A stretch of 64,000 nucleotides of DNA, from the NCBI GenBank assembly GCA_030612725.1, contig JAUWNJ010000009.1, positions 40,322 to 104,321 on the forward strand. Reading direction: 5' to 3'. Positions 27,875 to 37,857 of this stretch are shown here, one piece after another; position 1 is the stretch's first letter, and each line of letters opens with the position of its first letter. This DNA comes from Planctomycetales bacterium (GTDB lineage: Bacteria; Planctomycetota; Phycisphaerae; SM23-33). A program made the position numbers and the translations under genes. Below the pieces are notes generated by a model that was given only the letters and a program-made list of their open reading frames with translations, ran no database searches and was not told where the DNA came from.

Positions 27875-29317
27875 ATGAGCGGTTGGGGAACGATTTACAA
27901 TAACATGATGTACGGGCTTGAGAATCACTCGCAGACGCTGGCGCGCCTGCAGGAGCAGATTGCTTCCGGTTCAAGGGTAATTCGGGCGTCAGACGATCCG
28001 AGCAACGCGTTTCAGATAATGGACATCAAGTCCCAGACGCGGACGCTGGAAGTGTACTCCGAAAACCTCGACCGGATCGTACTGTCGCTGAAGCAGACCT
28101 ATTCCGTGATACAGGAGTTGTCCAGTTCGTTGTCCGGTGAGGATGGGGCCCGGGGGAAACTTACGCAGGCTGCCAGCGGGACTTACACCGACTCGCAACG
28201 TTCGGGACTGGCGGTGTATTTTGACACACTCCTGGGCCATGCCATTTCACTGGCGAACAGGAAGGTTCTGGGGCAATACGTCTTCGGCGGCGACGCCTCA
28301 GATGCATCGGTGCCTTACGTCGCTCAGTACGAGGATGGCAAAATCGTCTCGGTTACCTACGAAGGAGGCCTGCGGAGTATCAGCGTTCCAGTGGCCTCCG
28401 GCGTGGAACAGTCCGCTACGCTTGTCGGCGAAGAAGTCTTCCGCTCCGACCGGCGAACCGAACCGATATTTTACGGCGACACCGGCGCTGCAGCAGGGGC
28501 CGGCACTTCGACCGTAAGAGGCGACGCCTGGCTGACCGTAGTGCATGATACGACAACCTACGGCGGAGCCACAGGCGTCCTCGCCGGAAGCAGGTCGGAC
28601 GATGAAGACACCATCGTCGGAATGTCTCATAAACTCACGCTCGATGCCGACACAGGAAGGATCAGACTCGATGGCGGACAGTTTGTGGACTACACGGGCG
28701 CTGAAGATAACCTGGAACTCACGAATGTCGCAGGCGACGTGGTCTTTGTCGATATGAGAAGCCTCGCAGGCGGACTGTCCGGGATGATAGACGTTACAAT
28801 CACCGCCACCGGAAAAATGTCCATCGACGACCTCGAAAGCACCGCCGATCTAACGGCGTTTACCGATAACGAAGCTGTTATAGATTCCGTCACCGGCCGG
28901 GTACTTTACGTTGACGCCACAGGTATTGAGCGGACCGGCGTCGAACCGGTGCGGGTCCCCGGAACTTACGACTTGTTCGGAATGCTCATCGGCGCACGCG
29001 ATGCTCTTCTCAATGAGCGGGGACTTTCGGAGGCCGATCAGACGGAACTTATTGGCGAGGCGATCGAGTCGCTCAACGAGGTCTTGGGCGGTCTGACCGA
29101 CAATATGACCGCCGTCGGGGGGCGCAGCCAGGCGATGGATACGCTCAAAATGACATTGGTGAATATACAGGGCGATCTGGATATACGCCGGTCAACACTC
29201 CAGGACGCCGATATCATCGAACTTGCAGCCGAACTTGCAAGAACCCAGACATTCTACGAAATGACACTGGCGGTTACGGCCAGAGTGCTGAGCCTGTCGC
29301 TACTGGATTACCTCTAA
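27875..29317 (+). CDS. flgL: Flagellar hook-associated protein FlgL
   Basis: NNMMYGLENHSQTLARLQEQIASGSRVIRASDDPSNAFQIMDIKSQTRTLEVY flagellin-like N-term. Confidence 0.92.
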   Translation: MSGWGTIYNNMMYGLENHSQTLARLQEQIASGSRVIRASDDPSNAFQIMDIKSQTRTLEVYSENLDRIVLSLKQTYSVIQELSSSLSGEDGARGKLTQAASGTYTDSQRSGLAVYFDTLLGHAISLANRKVLGQYVFGGDASDASVPYVAQYEDGKIVSVTYEGGLRSISVPVASGVEQSATLVGEEVFRSDRRTEPIFYGDTGAAAGAGTSTVRGDAWLTVVHDTTTYGGATGVLAGSRSDDEDTIVGMSHKLTLDADTGRIRLDGGQFVDYTGAEDNLELTNVAGDVVFVDMRSLAGGLSGMIDVTITATGKMSIDDLESTADLTAFTDNEAVIDSVTGRVLYVDATGIERTGVEPVRVPGTYDLFGMLIGARDALLNERGLSEADQTELIGEAIESLNEVLGGLTDNMTAVGGRSQAMDTLKMTLVNIQGDLDIRRSTLQDADIIELAAELARTQTFYEMTLAVTARVLSLSLLDYL

Positions 29318-29423
29318 CCAGTACTCCGTAACATCTAAAATAATGGGTGTCATGTTCTCCCCCTGGGGAATAATATGGCACCCATCAAAATATGTGAGAT
29401 AGTGTAGCAGGGGAAAAACAGTA

Positions 29424-30944
29424 TTGATGACATTGACAGAATATCTTGGCGATGATGCGATTGAACAGTTGGCGGGGATGTTTTCCTCGGCTGCTGGTTC
29501 GCCGGTGCGAATACTCGCGCCTGACAGCAAGGTTTCCGCCGATCCGACTGCGATTGAGACCAAGGTGCTTGTCTCCGGTGAACACGTCGGGACAATCTCG
29601 CTTATCGGAAAAGCCGACTCCGCCGAAAACGCTCGCATGGTCGAACTGATGCGTAACATGCTGGTCCGCCTTTGTGAACAGGCAGGGGAAATTCGCAACC
29701 GAGTCGAAGAACTCTCGGCTATGCACCGGATGACCGCCGCCTTTTCCGAACGCAAAGGTCTGAAGGAAATCCTGCAATTGGTGGCCGAGACTATGGTGAC
29801 GGTTACCGGCGCTGACGCCTGCTCAATCCGCGTATTCAACGAGGAGCGGACCGAACTGCTGCGAATGGCTACCTATGGGCTGAGCGGTGAATACACCTCC
29901 AAGGGTCCGATACGATTGGCCGACAGTAGAATCGATCAGGAGGTTCTCTCCGGAGGCGAGTGCGTCTATATCGCCGATGAGCGGAACGACGAGCGAGTCC
30001 TGTACAAGACCGAAGCGAAGCGCGAAAACCTGGTGTCGGCCTTGTGCACGCCGATGAGTTACCACGAGCGGATTGAGGGTATTATCCGTGTCTATACCCG
30101 CAGACCTCACAAATTCGACTGGTTCGAGACGTCGCTTATTCACGGCGTGGCGTCGCAGGCAGCCATCGCCGTGGTCAACGCTCGCCTGTACGAAGAAGCC
30201 CTTCTGGCCGAGAGAATCCGCCGACATTTGCGTCTTGCCGGCGACGTGCAGAAACGAATGATCCCAACCAATCCGCCAAAGATTAAAGGCGTGGGCATAG
30301 CAGCAATATATATACCCTGCTTCGAACTGGCAGGCGACTTCTATGATTTTATCGATATGGGCAGCGGAAAACTCGGTATTTGCGTCGCTGATGTCGTCGG
30401 AAAAGGCGTGCGGGCGTCGCTTCTGATGGCTTCGACACGATCGTCCCTGCGGGCGCACGCAGCCCACTTATCCGACCTCTCGGAAATACTGTCGGCCGTC
30501 AACGTGGACCTCTGGCGCGAAAGCGAAGCCGGCGATTTCGTAACACTCTTCTTCGGAGTGCTGGACGCGAAGAGAAAAACGCTGACCTATTGCAGCGCCG
30601 GACACGAACCGGTACTACTGGTAAGAAACGGGCAAGTCAGCGAACTGCCCGGAGGAAGCGGCGTACTCGGAATGGACGAGGAAATGCCATTCCACCAGGA
30701 AACACTCGGCCTGGAAAGCGGAGACATACTGAATATATTTACCGATGGACTACCAGAAGCAATCGACTTCCATGACGACGCCTTCGGACGAGAACGAGTC
30801 CACAACGCTGTACTGGAAGCATGCCGACAAAGACGAACAGCAAAAGGAATCGGAAAATTCATACTCTGGGAAATGAGACGGTTCGCAGGCCTGCAAACAA
30901 GGTCCGACGACCTGACTATGGTAACGATACGAATCAGGGACTAG
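29424..30944 (+). CDS. GAF domain plus PP2C/SpoIIE (RsbU-like) phosphatase
   Basis: GAF region (VTGADACSIRVFNEERTELLRMATYGLS) and RsbU-like AGDVQKRMIPTNPP...ELAGDFYDFIDMGSGKLGICVADVVGKGVRASLLMA. Confidence 0.92.
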   Translation: MMTLTEYLGDDAIEQLAGMFSSAAGSPVRILAPDSKVSADPTAIETKVLVSGEHVGTISLIGKADSAENARMVELMRNMLVRLCEQAGEIRNRVEELSAMHRMTAAFSERKGLKEILQLVAETMVTVTGADACSIRVFNEERTELLRMATYGLSGEYTSKGPIRLADSRIDQEVLSGGECVYIADERNDERVLYKTEAKRENLVSALCTPMSYHERIEGIIRVYTRRPHKFDWFETSLIHGVASQAAIAVVNARLYEEALLAERIRRHLRLAGDVQKRMIPTNPPKIKGVGIAAIYIPCFELAGDFYDFIDMGSGKLGICVADVVGKGVRASLLMASTRSSLRAHAAHLSDLSEILSAVNVDLWRESEAGDFVTLFFGVLDAKRKTLTYCSAGHEPVLLVRNGQVSELPGGSGVLGMDEEMPFHQETLGLESGDILNIFTDGLPEAIDFHDDAFGRERVHNAVLEACRQRRTAKGIGKFILWEMRRFAGLQTRSDDLTMVTIRIRD

Positions 30945-30971
30945 GGATTAGGGACTTGGGAATAGGGGTTT
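30935..30971. repeat. STRR (AGGGACTAGGGATTAGGGACTTGGGAATAGGGG)
   Basis: Tandem variants of GGGACTA/GGGATTA; contains the stop codon of the upstream CDS. Confidence 0.9.
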
Positions 30972-30973
30972 AT

Positions 30974-32056
30974 ATGAGTCATTTTTGTCTTTTGGCGAAC
31001 CCTGACGGTTATGCCGTCAGTGATTTCGATTTAACTTCCGACGCCGAGGCAAGGCGGTACTGGGTAAAACTGTTCGAAAAGCATTTTGCCGATACGCTTT
31101 CATACGCCCAGGTCGCCTATGGGCGCGGTGCGCGCAAACAGATTGAATCGGCACGCCTCCAATTCGCCGAGGTAGTTGCCTCACTGCGAGAGAATCCGGG
31201 ACCTGCCGAATCAATCGGGTCCGATCCGCTTGGCATCATTGAATTGTGCCGCCTGCGCGAAAAGGCTCTTCGCGACCACGGCCTGAACGACCCGTTCAGG
31301 CACATCAAGCAGCGTGAGGACGCCTCCGCCATCGAAACCTATCCCGGCGTTACCGACCACCTCAAATCACTGCCGGCGACGGAACGATGGGAGCATCTTA
31401 TTCGCGGCATCTTCGCCGGGAACATTTTCGACCTGGGCAGTACCGCAACAATGGGATATGCCGAGGACAGCGTGGATTTCGAAGCCGTCATCAAGCGGAC
31501 CAGGCCTCGGCCTTGGGCGGTGGACGACTTCGACGAACTGGCGGCGAATCTGCCGACCGACGCAGGTCAACCGGCGCCCTGGGCAAAGGCTGTGGTATTC
31601 GTTGACAATACCGGAGCGGACTTCATCCTGGGTGTGATGCCCTTCGTACGAGAACTCGCCTCTCACGGTACCCAAATCGTCCTGGCTGCCAACGAACTGC
31701 CGACACTCAATGACGTTACCGCCGATGAAGCCGTCGAAATCCTCAACAAACTTGCAAATCTGGACGACGAACTGGCTTCGTATATCTCCGCCGGTCTGTT
31801 CGAGATCGTTTCGACCGGTAACGACATTCCGCTGATTGACTTATCGAAAGTCTCCGACGAATTGAACGCTGCCGCCAGGGACGCCGACCTTGTCGTCCTC
31901 GAGGGGATGGGCAGGAGCGTCGAGAGCAATCTCAACACGGAATTTGCAGTCGATTCGATCCAACTATGCCTCCTGAAGGACCCGATAGTAGCCGCCCGCG
32001 CCGGCGGCGAAGTATTCGACTGCGTGTGCAGATACAGAAAAGGGACTGGGGACTAG
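30974..32056 (+). CDS. DUF89/ARMT1-like damage-control phosphatase family protein
   Basis: VVFVDNTGADFILGVMPFVRELASHGTQIVLAANELPTLNDVT and VLEGMGRSVESNLNTEFAVDSIQLCLLKDPIVA; start at 30974. Confidence 0.8.
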   Translation: MSHFCLLANPDGYAVSDFDLTSDAEARRYWVKLFEKHFADTLSYAQVAYGRGARKQIESARLQFAEVVASLRENPGPAESIGSDPLGIIELCRLREKALRDHGLNDPFRHIKQREDASAIETYPGVTDHLKSLPATERWEHLIRGIFAGNIFDLGSTATMGYAEDSVDFEAVIKRTRPRPWAVDDFDELAANLPTDAGQPAPWAKAVVFVDNTGADFILGVMPFVRELASHGTQIVLAANELPTLNDVTADEAVEILNKLANLDDELASYISAGLFEIVSTGNDIPLIDLSKVSDELNAAARDADLVVLEGMGRSVESNLNTEFAVDSIQLCLLKDPIVAARAGGEVFDCVCRYRKGTGD

Positions 32057-32075
32057 GGATTAGGGACTGGGAAAA
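32039..32075. repeat. STRR (AAGGGACTGGGGACTAGGGATTAGGGACTGGGAAAAG)
   Basis: Same unit family as 30935-30971; encodes the C-terminus (KGTGD*) of the upstream CDS. Confidence 0.9.
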
Positions 32076-32096
32076 GAAAAACAGATGAACCAGTTG

Positions 32097-32188
32097 AAAG
32101 GTGGGACTCCGCTCTGCTTCGCTCCGTCCTAGCCTACGGTTTGCGATGTGGCGTAGGCTGGGACGGAGCGGAGCGGAGTCCCACCTTT
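32097..32188. repeat. Family B REP pair, left of RAYT
   Basis: AAAGGTGGGACTCCGCTCTGCTTCGCTCCGTCCTAGCCTACG ... CGTAGGCTGGGACGGAGCGGAGCGGAGTCCCACCTTT. Confidence 0.95.
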
Positions 32189-32220
32189 CTTTGGATTCGA
32201 CAAACGGTTAGAGTGCATTT

Positions 32221-32766
32221 ATGTCGTCTTATCTGCGAAACTATATCCCAGGCGGAACGTATTTCTTTACGGTGGTTTCGCATCATCGCCGACCAATCTT
32301 TACAACAACGATTGCAAGGCGTTGTCTTCGTGGGGCGATTAAATCTGTTCAATCCGACCGGCCGTTTATCAATGTTGCTATTGTACTGCTTCCAGATCAT
32401 CTTCACGCCGTCTGGACATTACCCGAAGGTGATGCGAACTATTCATTACGATGGAAACAGATCAAAGAGTTTTTCACAAGGGAATACATAGCCCATGGCG
32501 GAAAGGAGGCCCAGGTATCTGCTTCACGTATGAAAAAGGGCGAACGGGGAATTTGGCAGCCTCGATTTTGGGAACATACCTGCAAAAATGAACAAGACCT
32601 TAAACGATGTGTGGATTATCTACACTGGAATCCGGTCAAACACGGACTTATCAGCCGTGTCCAGGACTATCCCTGGTCCAGTTTTCATCAATATGTGCAA
32701 TTGGAGGAATACCCACTCGATTGGGGAGGCGAAAACCCCTGCCCAAATTTCAATATGCCGGAATAA
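32221..32766 (+). mobile_element. REP-associated tyrosine transposase (RAYT, Y1_Tnp/IS200-like)
   Basis: HUH motif in LLPDHLHAVW, catalytic-Tyr region CVDYLHWNPVKHGL, N-term GGTYFFTVVSHHRRPIF; flanked by REP pairs on both sides. Confidence 0.95.
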
Positions 32767-32770
32767 GATT

Positions 32771-32885
32771 AAAGGTGGGACGATAGACGTAGGCTGGGAC
32801 GAAGCAGAGCGAAGTCCCACCTTTCTTTGGGTTGGACAAACAGATTAAAAAAGGTGGGACTCCGTTTCACTCCGTCCCAGCCTAC
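32771..32885. repeat. Family B REP pair, right of RAYT
   Basis: AAAGGTGGGAC...GTAGGCTGGGACGAAGCAGAGCGAAGTCCCACCTTTCTTTGGGTTGGACAAACAGATTAAAAAAGGTGGGACTCCGTTTCACTCCGTCCCAGCCTAC. Confidence 0.93.
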
Positions 32886-32899
32886 AACTGCCCATGCCC

Positions 32900-33106
32900 T
32901 TAAACCTCCACTACCGTGGTCAGCGCCGACTTGGTGGTTTTACGCTTGGGCCGGATGGTCTCAAGATAGAGAGAAATGGCTTCTTTGACGTTCTTCAGAG
33001 CGGATTCTATCGTCTTGCCCTGGCTCATGCAGCCGGGCAACTCCGGCACATCCGCGACGTAACCCTTATACTCGGAATCATAAACAAAATTTACCAACAA
33101 CCTCAT
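32900..33106 (-). CDS. HicB-like antitoxin-fold protein (no adjacent HicA seen)
   Basis: MRLLVNFVYDSEYKGYVADVPELPGCMSQGKTIESALKNVKEAISLYLE; RBS AAGGAG upstream of ATG at 33106. Confidence 0.8.
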   Translation of the reverse strand: MRLLVNFVYDSEYKGYVADVPELPGCMSQGKTIESALKNVKEAISLYLETIRPKRKTTKSALTTVVEV

Positions 33107-33171
33107 TCCGAAGTCTCCTTGATTACACACCATCATCGCGGAAACCAGACAACGTGCCGCATCTGTATGCC

Positions 33172-33201
33172 AAGTCCCTATTCCCAAGTCCCTAGTCCCT
33201 A
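33172..33201. repeat. STRR (AAGTCCCTATTCCCAAGTCCCTAGTCCCTA)
   Basis: Same family as 30935 and 32039, opposite orientation; contains the fba stop codon. Confidence 0.9.
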
Positions 33202-34218
33202 TTTGTAAAAACTCACCATTTCTTTGCATGTGTTGGGTTTGATTTTTCCGGCGTTGCCGGCTTGGCCGAAGGCGGTCATTCGTGCTATGCAGACCTGCTT
33301 CATGGCTTCGCGGGCAGGGGTGAGGTACTTGCGCGGGTCGAACTGCTCCGGGCTTTCGGCGAAAACTTTGCGAATCGCGCCGGTAATGGCCAATCGGCTG
33401 TCGGTATCAACGTTAATCTTGCGGACGCCGTGCTTGATCCCGCGCTGGATTTCCTCGACCGGAACGCCGTAGGTCTGCTTGATGTCCCCGCCGTACTGGT
33501 TGATGATGTCCTGGAGTTCCTGCGGAACGCTCGACGAGCCGTGCATCACAAGGTGCGTGTTCGGCAAACGCTTGTGGATTTCCTCGATAAGGCTCATTTT
33601 CAGCACGTCGCCGGTCGGTTTCTTCTTGAACTTGTACGCCCCATGGCTGGTGCCGATGGCGACGGCCAAGGCGTCCACGCCGGTATCGGCGACGAACTGT
33701 TCTGCCTGGGCTGGGTCGGTGAGATGTTCCTGTGCTTCTTCCTCGCTCAGGCCAGCACCGTGCCCGTCCTCGATTCCGCCGAGTGCGCCGATTTCGCCTT
33801 CGACGCTGACGCCGGCGGCATGGGCGGCTTGGGCGACTTTCTTCGTTACCTCGGCGTTGTATTCATACGAACTGGGCACTTTGCCGTCTTCGCTCAGCGA
33901 ACCGTCCATCATTACGGACGTGAAGCCCTGCTCAATGGCGCTGAAGCAGGTCTCGGCGCTGTTGCCGTGGTCGAGGTGCATGACGATGGGGATTTTCGGG
34001 TATAATTCGACGGCTGCGAGCATCAGGTGCCGCAAATAGGCGTCGTTGGTGTACTTCCTCGCGCCGCGCGACGCCTGGATGATGACGGGGCTGTCGGTTT
34101 CCTCGGCTGCCATCATAATCGCCTGAATCTGCTCCATGTTATTGACGTTCAGAGCGGCAATTCCGTAATCGTTTTCGGCTGCGTGATCCAGCATTGTTCT
34201 CATCGGAACCAGTGGCAT
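33199..34218 (-). CDS. fba: Class II fructose-1,6-bisphosphate aldolase
   Basis: [82 protein letters not shown]. Confidence 0.96.
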   Translation of the reverse strand: MPLVPMRTMLDHAAENDYGIAALNVNNMEQIQAIMMAAEETDSPVIIQASRGARKYTNDAYLRHLMLAAVELYPKIPIVMHLDHGNSAETCFSAIEQGFTSVMMDGSLSEDGKVPSSYEYNAEVTKKVAQAAHAAGVSVEGEIGALGGIEDGHGAGLSEEEAQEHLTDPAQAEQFVADTGVDALAVAIGTSHGAYKFKKKPTGDVLKMSLIEEIHKRLPNTHLVMHGSSSVPQELQDIINQYGGDIKQTYGVPVEEIQRGIKHGVRKINVDTDSRLAITGAIRKVFAESPEQFDPRKYLTPAREAMKQVCIARMTAFGQAGNAGKIKPNTCKEMVSFYK

Positions 34219-34321
34219 TGTGGTACCTCGCTTTCCTTTTTCAGGTATATTGTTTCAAGTCCGTTTTTAACAAACCGATTAGGCGGCATTATAGTGGGGC
34301 GCTGGAGAGACATGCAAGTTA

Positions 34322-35338
34322 TCACATCTGTCTGATAAGGTGGATATCCCGGCCTTGGCGTTCTGCGCGGATTTGCCCGGGCAGGTTCACGACTTTTACC
34401 GTCCCGTCCAGAAGTTTCAGCAGGTCGTCGAAGCGTTCCCGCCCAAGCGCCTGCTGCGGCGCATCCATCGCAACGAGAGCGACCCGCATCGCCATGGCCG
34501 CCAACAGCGACGGAACCTTTTTCAACGGTGCGGTTCGCAGGATAATTTCCTTTTCCGACCGCTTTCGGCACGCTCGCTCGAAGAGTCGTTCAGACAGTTC
34601 AGCCAAGGCGGCTTCTGCCTCACCGGCTGCCGACGCCAGACGCAGCAATGCTTCGTCGGCTCGGACGTTCATGCGATCCCGCAATAACGGGAGCAACTCG
34701 TGGCGGATGAAATTTCGCGTGAAGTCCGTCTCGGCGTTGGTGTGATCCGTCCGCCAGGAGAGTCCTTCGTCCCGGCAGAATTGCTCAATCTGTTCGCGCC
34801 TTGCCCAGAGCAGAGGGCGGACGAGGGCGACGTTTTCGTTCAGTTTTCGTTTCGGCGTTATCCCAGCCAGACCGCGAAGGTGCGTGCCGCGAACGATGCG
34901 ATGCAGTACCGTCTCGACCTGGTCGCCGGCGTGATGCGCCAGGGCAACCGCGTCGGCTCGGATACGGGCGGCAATGGATGAAAAGGCTTCGTATCGCCCC
35001 GTTCTGGCGGCCTCTTCAATACCCATCCGCTCCCGCCTGGCCAGTGCTGGCGTATCAATGCGTTCGAGGTGAAACGGTACTTTCCACCGTTGGGCCAATT
35101 CAGCGACGAAATCCGCATCGCCGTCGGCATCGGAGCGAAGACCGTGATGGATGTGCGCGATGTGCAGGTCATATCGCCCGATGAGTCGAAGGGCTGCCGC
35201 CAGGGCAACGCTGTCTGCTCCGCCGCTGACACCGACCAACACAACCTGCCCCGTATCGAGCAGGCTGTGTCGGGCGATGAACGCCTCGGTCTCAATTTTC
35301 AACCTGTCCCTTTGGGATTTCTGATTTCCAATTTCCAA
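34322..35338 (-). CDS. tilS: tRNA(Ile)-lysidine synthase
   Basis: VLVGVSGGADSVALAAAL P-loop, IAHIHHGLRSDADGDADFV, LAHHAGDQVETVLHRIVRGTHLRGLAGI. Confidence 0.95.
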   Translation of the reverse strand: MEIGNQKSQRDRLKIETEAFIARHSLLDTGQVVLVGVSGGADSVALAAALRLIGRYDLHIAHIHHGLRSDADGDADFVAELAQRWKVPFHLERIDTPALARRERMGIEEAARTGRYEAFSSIAARIRADAVALAHHAGDQVETVLHRIVRGTHLRGLAGITPKRKLNENVALVRPLLWARREQIEQFCRDEGLSWRTDHTNAETDFTRNFIRHELLPLLRDRMNVRADEALLRLASAAGEAEAALAELSERLFERACRKRSEKEIILRTAPLKKVPSLLAAMAMRVALVAMDAPQQALGRERFDDLLKLLDGTVKVVNLPGQIRAERQGRDIHLIRQM

Positions 35339-35408
35339 TTTTTCTCTTCCCGATTACCGACCGCTGATTATACTGTTTTTTACCTTTCATAGAGGAAAGT
35401 TTGCGTCC

Positions 35409-37163
35409 ATGAGGCCTGTTCCTGTAAAAAAGCATCACTGGGCCGTTCTGGTAATCCTGGCGGTCGTTGCGATCAATACGCTGGTTACGCTTCGCCAGGA
35501 GCACATTACCGGAAGCCAGGCTGACCTTCTGGCAGAAGTTTATAAGCATCAGGACCCGTCGTTGTACAGTAGCGACGGCGTATTCGCCGGATCGGGTAAT
35601 GATGCCGCCTGGCGGCTCAATTTACCGGCGTGGCAATCCATAGTAGCGTGGGCGATTGAATTCGCCGGCCCGGACGAACCGATTAACGCACTCAGGCTGA
35701 TGGGGGCGGGGATGCTTTGTCTGTACCTGTTGGGCATGTACGTTCTGCTTTACCGCCAGACGCACAGCACGTCGGTAGCCACACTCGTAGCGGTGGCGTC
35801 CATGGCGATTTTCTCGACGTCTCGCCCATACTGGGGGCTTGGACCGATATTTACGGTTACACCGGCGTCGCTGTACCTGTCCGTTGTGCCGCTGTTGGCG
35901 TTGGGGTTCGTTCGGACGCATAAAAAACCGCTGATACTGGTAGTGTTCTTTGCGGTCGGACTGTGCGGAAACATCCATCTGGTTTCAGCGGTCAACCTCG
36001 CTGCCGTAATGTTTATAGCGATGTTGGGGCTGGGACGTCTCAAGCCCGGAGCGTGGTTGAGGGCGGGAGCGTCGTTGGCGGCTGCGGTGATTGGAGCATC
36101 GCCGGCGCTTTACCATTATTACGTTACCTTCAGCCAGACCGGAACATTCGCCTTTCCGATGATGACCTGGCAAGGCCTCAGAACAGTGCTCGACCACAGC
36201 GGAATGAACGTGCTGTATCCGGAGGTACTGATAGAGGCTTTGCGATGGCTTCCGGTGGCCTGTGCGCTTGTTGCGCCGGTGATAATAATTCTGTGCCTGG
36301 CTGGGCGGTATCGGGCGAGCAACCTGGGCGAATGGCTTGGGATGCTGATAGCGGCAGTGTTCGTGGCATTCGGCCTGCACGGACTCATCCAGGCAACTGT
36401 TTGGTGGTTCAGCCCTGCTTCGGGCGGACCGGTATTAATCGGACTCTTCGAGGCGCTTCGCATCGCCATGCTTCCGCTGTATGTCCTCCTGGCCCAGGCG
36501 ACGGTGCATCTGCTGCGAATGACGCACAGGCATCGGGCGTGGGTGCGTGTAACGGCGGGGCTGTTGACGGCAGTGTACCTCGGTTCGAGTTACAACACCC
36601 TCCCGATCCGGCACATGGTTACCGACATGGTCGCCCGGACATCAAAACGTCAAACTTTCAGCCGGCAGCGCCTGCGCAGCGAGTCTGAAAGCGAACTCCG
36701 CCGGATCGCATCGTGGGCGTCTATGAGCACAGCCAGGGACGCACTGTTTATCACCAACAAGGCGGAAATGCGACTTTACTCGCAGCGTTCGCTTCTGGCA
36801 TGCCGGGCCGACCTGCAATACATGCTGCACCTCCAGCCTGAACGCGCGTGCGAATGGGATGAAACAATCATTGCCCAACGGAAACTCCTGAAACCAAGCC
36901 GGGCTACCCAAACCGACGCGAATAAAATCGTCGAATTCGCGGATGAACACCGGAAGCGACGGCGACTGGCGGACGTACCGACATATTTCCTGATTCGAGC
37001 AAAGTCGGCTCCGTTACCGAATGAGAGGCTTGAGCAGATCGACCCGCCCGATAAAAAATGGGGCAAGTACTGGCGACTGTTCCGCGTCGTACCGGCGAAA
37101 CCCGCGACTGCGCCGGCGACTATCCCGGCGGAAACCACAACAACCACAACAAGGAATAGTTGA
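35409..37163 (+). CDS. Polytopic membrane protein of unknown function
   Basis: About 10 hydrophobic segments then a soluble C-terminal domain; no family recognised with confidence. Confidence 0.7.
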   Translation: MRPVPVKKHHWAVLVILAVVAINTLVTLRQEHITGSQADLLAEVYKHQDPSLYSSDGVFAGSGNDAAWRLNLPAWQSIVAWAIEFAGPDEPINALRLMGAGMLCLYLLGMYVLLYRQTHSTSVATLVAVASMAIFSTSRPYWGLGPIFTVTPASLYLSVVPLLALGFVRTHKKPLILVVFFAVGLCGNIHLVSAVNLAAVMFIAMLGLGRLKPGAWLRAGASLAAAVIGASPALYHYYVTFSQTGTFAFPMMTWQGLRTVLDHSGMNVLYPEVLIEALRWLPVACALVAPVIIILCLAGRYRASNLGEWLGMLIAAVFVAFGLHGLIQATVWWFSPASGGPVLIGLFEALRIAMLPLYVLLAQATVHLLRMTHRHRAWVRVTAGLLTAVYLGSSYNTLPIRHMVTDMVARTSKRQTFSRQRLRSESESELRRIASWASMSTARDALFITNKAEMRLYSQRSLLACRADLQYMLHLQPERACEWDETIIAQRKLLKPSRATQTDANKIVEFADEHRKRRRLADVPTYFLIRAKSAPLPNERLEQIDPPDKKWGKYWRLFRVVPAKPATAPATIPAETTTTTTRNS

Positions 37164-37281
37164 TTGTTTTATCAGAAGAAGAGTAAAATACCGTCGCCGT
37201 GGAATCGCCGTTCAGTTCGACATTGCTCACTGTAGGACGGCGACTGCTAAACGGGTTATTGACCAAATGAAAGGAAAGATT

Positions 37282-37827
37282 ATGAAGCGACGAGCAATGC
37301 TGATGGTTTCACTGGTTGGATTGGTGGCGATGATTGGCGGGTGCGGAACGGCCATAGGCGAAGGCGCTGCCTTGGCTATGGGTGCAAAAGGTTCGCCGAC
37401 ACCTATTAAGGCGGTATCAACAAACCTGGGAATCTACCAGCGGTTTGAGTTGGGTACAATCACCGATGATATGGCTGGGAAGGTCCCTCGCCAATTGTTC
37501 ACCTTACTTCCGGGTGCATTCGCAGAGGAATTGAAAGAAGAAAAAATCCCCAACGCCCGTTCCGGGAAAACGCTGCTTATTCAAGGTAAAGTCCTCCATT
37601 ACGAAAGCGCTCCGCCATCGGCAAAGGCGCTGGCCGGTGTTGAATTTATCGTCGCGCGGATTGAACTGGTTGACAAGGACAGCGGACAGGTTCTGGGCGT
37701 AGCAAACTGCGCCGGCTGGACCGACAAACGGATAACACTTGGCGTACCGGAAAAGGCCCAAGGCCTCGCAAGGGCCATCGTCAAGTGGATCGACAAGCAT
37801 TACCCGGAAAATCAACGCACTAAGTAG
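37282..37827 (+). CDS. Lipoprotein of unknown function (DUF4410-like)
   Basis: MKRRAMLMVSLVGLVAMIGGCG lipobox; C-term GVANCAGWTDKRITLGVPEKAQGLARAIVKWIDKHYPE. Confidence 0.7.
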   Translation: MKRRAMLMVSLVGLVAMIGGCGTAIGEGAALAMGAKGSPTPIKAVSTNLGIYQRFELGTITDDMAGKVPRQLFTLLPGAFAEELKEEKIPNARSGKTLLIQGKVLHYESAPPSAKALAGVEFIVARIELVDKDSGQVLGVANCAGWTDKRITLGVPEKAQGLARAIVKWIDKHYPENQRTK

Positions 37828-37857
37828 GACTAAAGCCTAATCGCCCTTCGGGTCGAT

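Noticed and set aside
29370-29395. TGGCAC string upstream of the rsbU-like gene as a second sigma-54 promoter
   Set aside because: The -12 TTGC element is absent at the required spacing.
32900-33229. Full 109-aa ORF as HicB
   Set aside because: The N-terminal part ([16 protein letters not shown]...) is translated STRR; the real start is at 33106 with an RBS.
33262-34005. 247-aa plus-strand ORF opposite fba
   Set aside because: Antisense shadow of class II aldolase; no recognisable domain.
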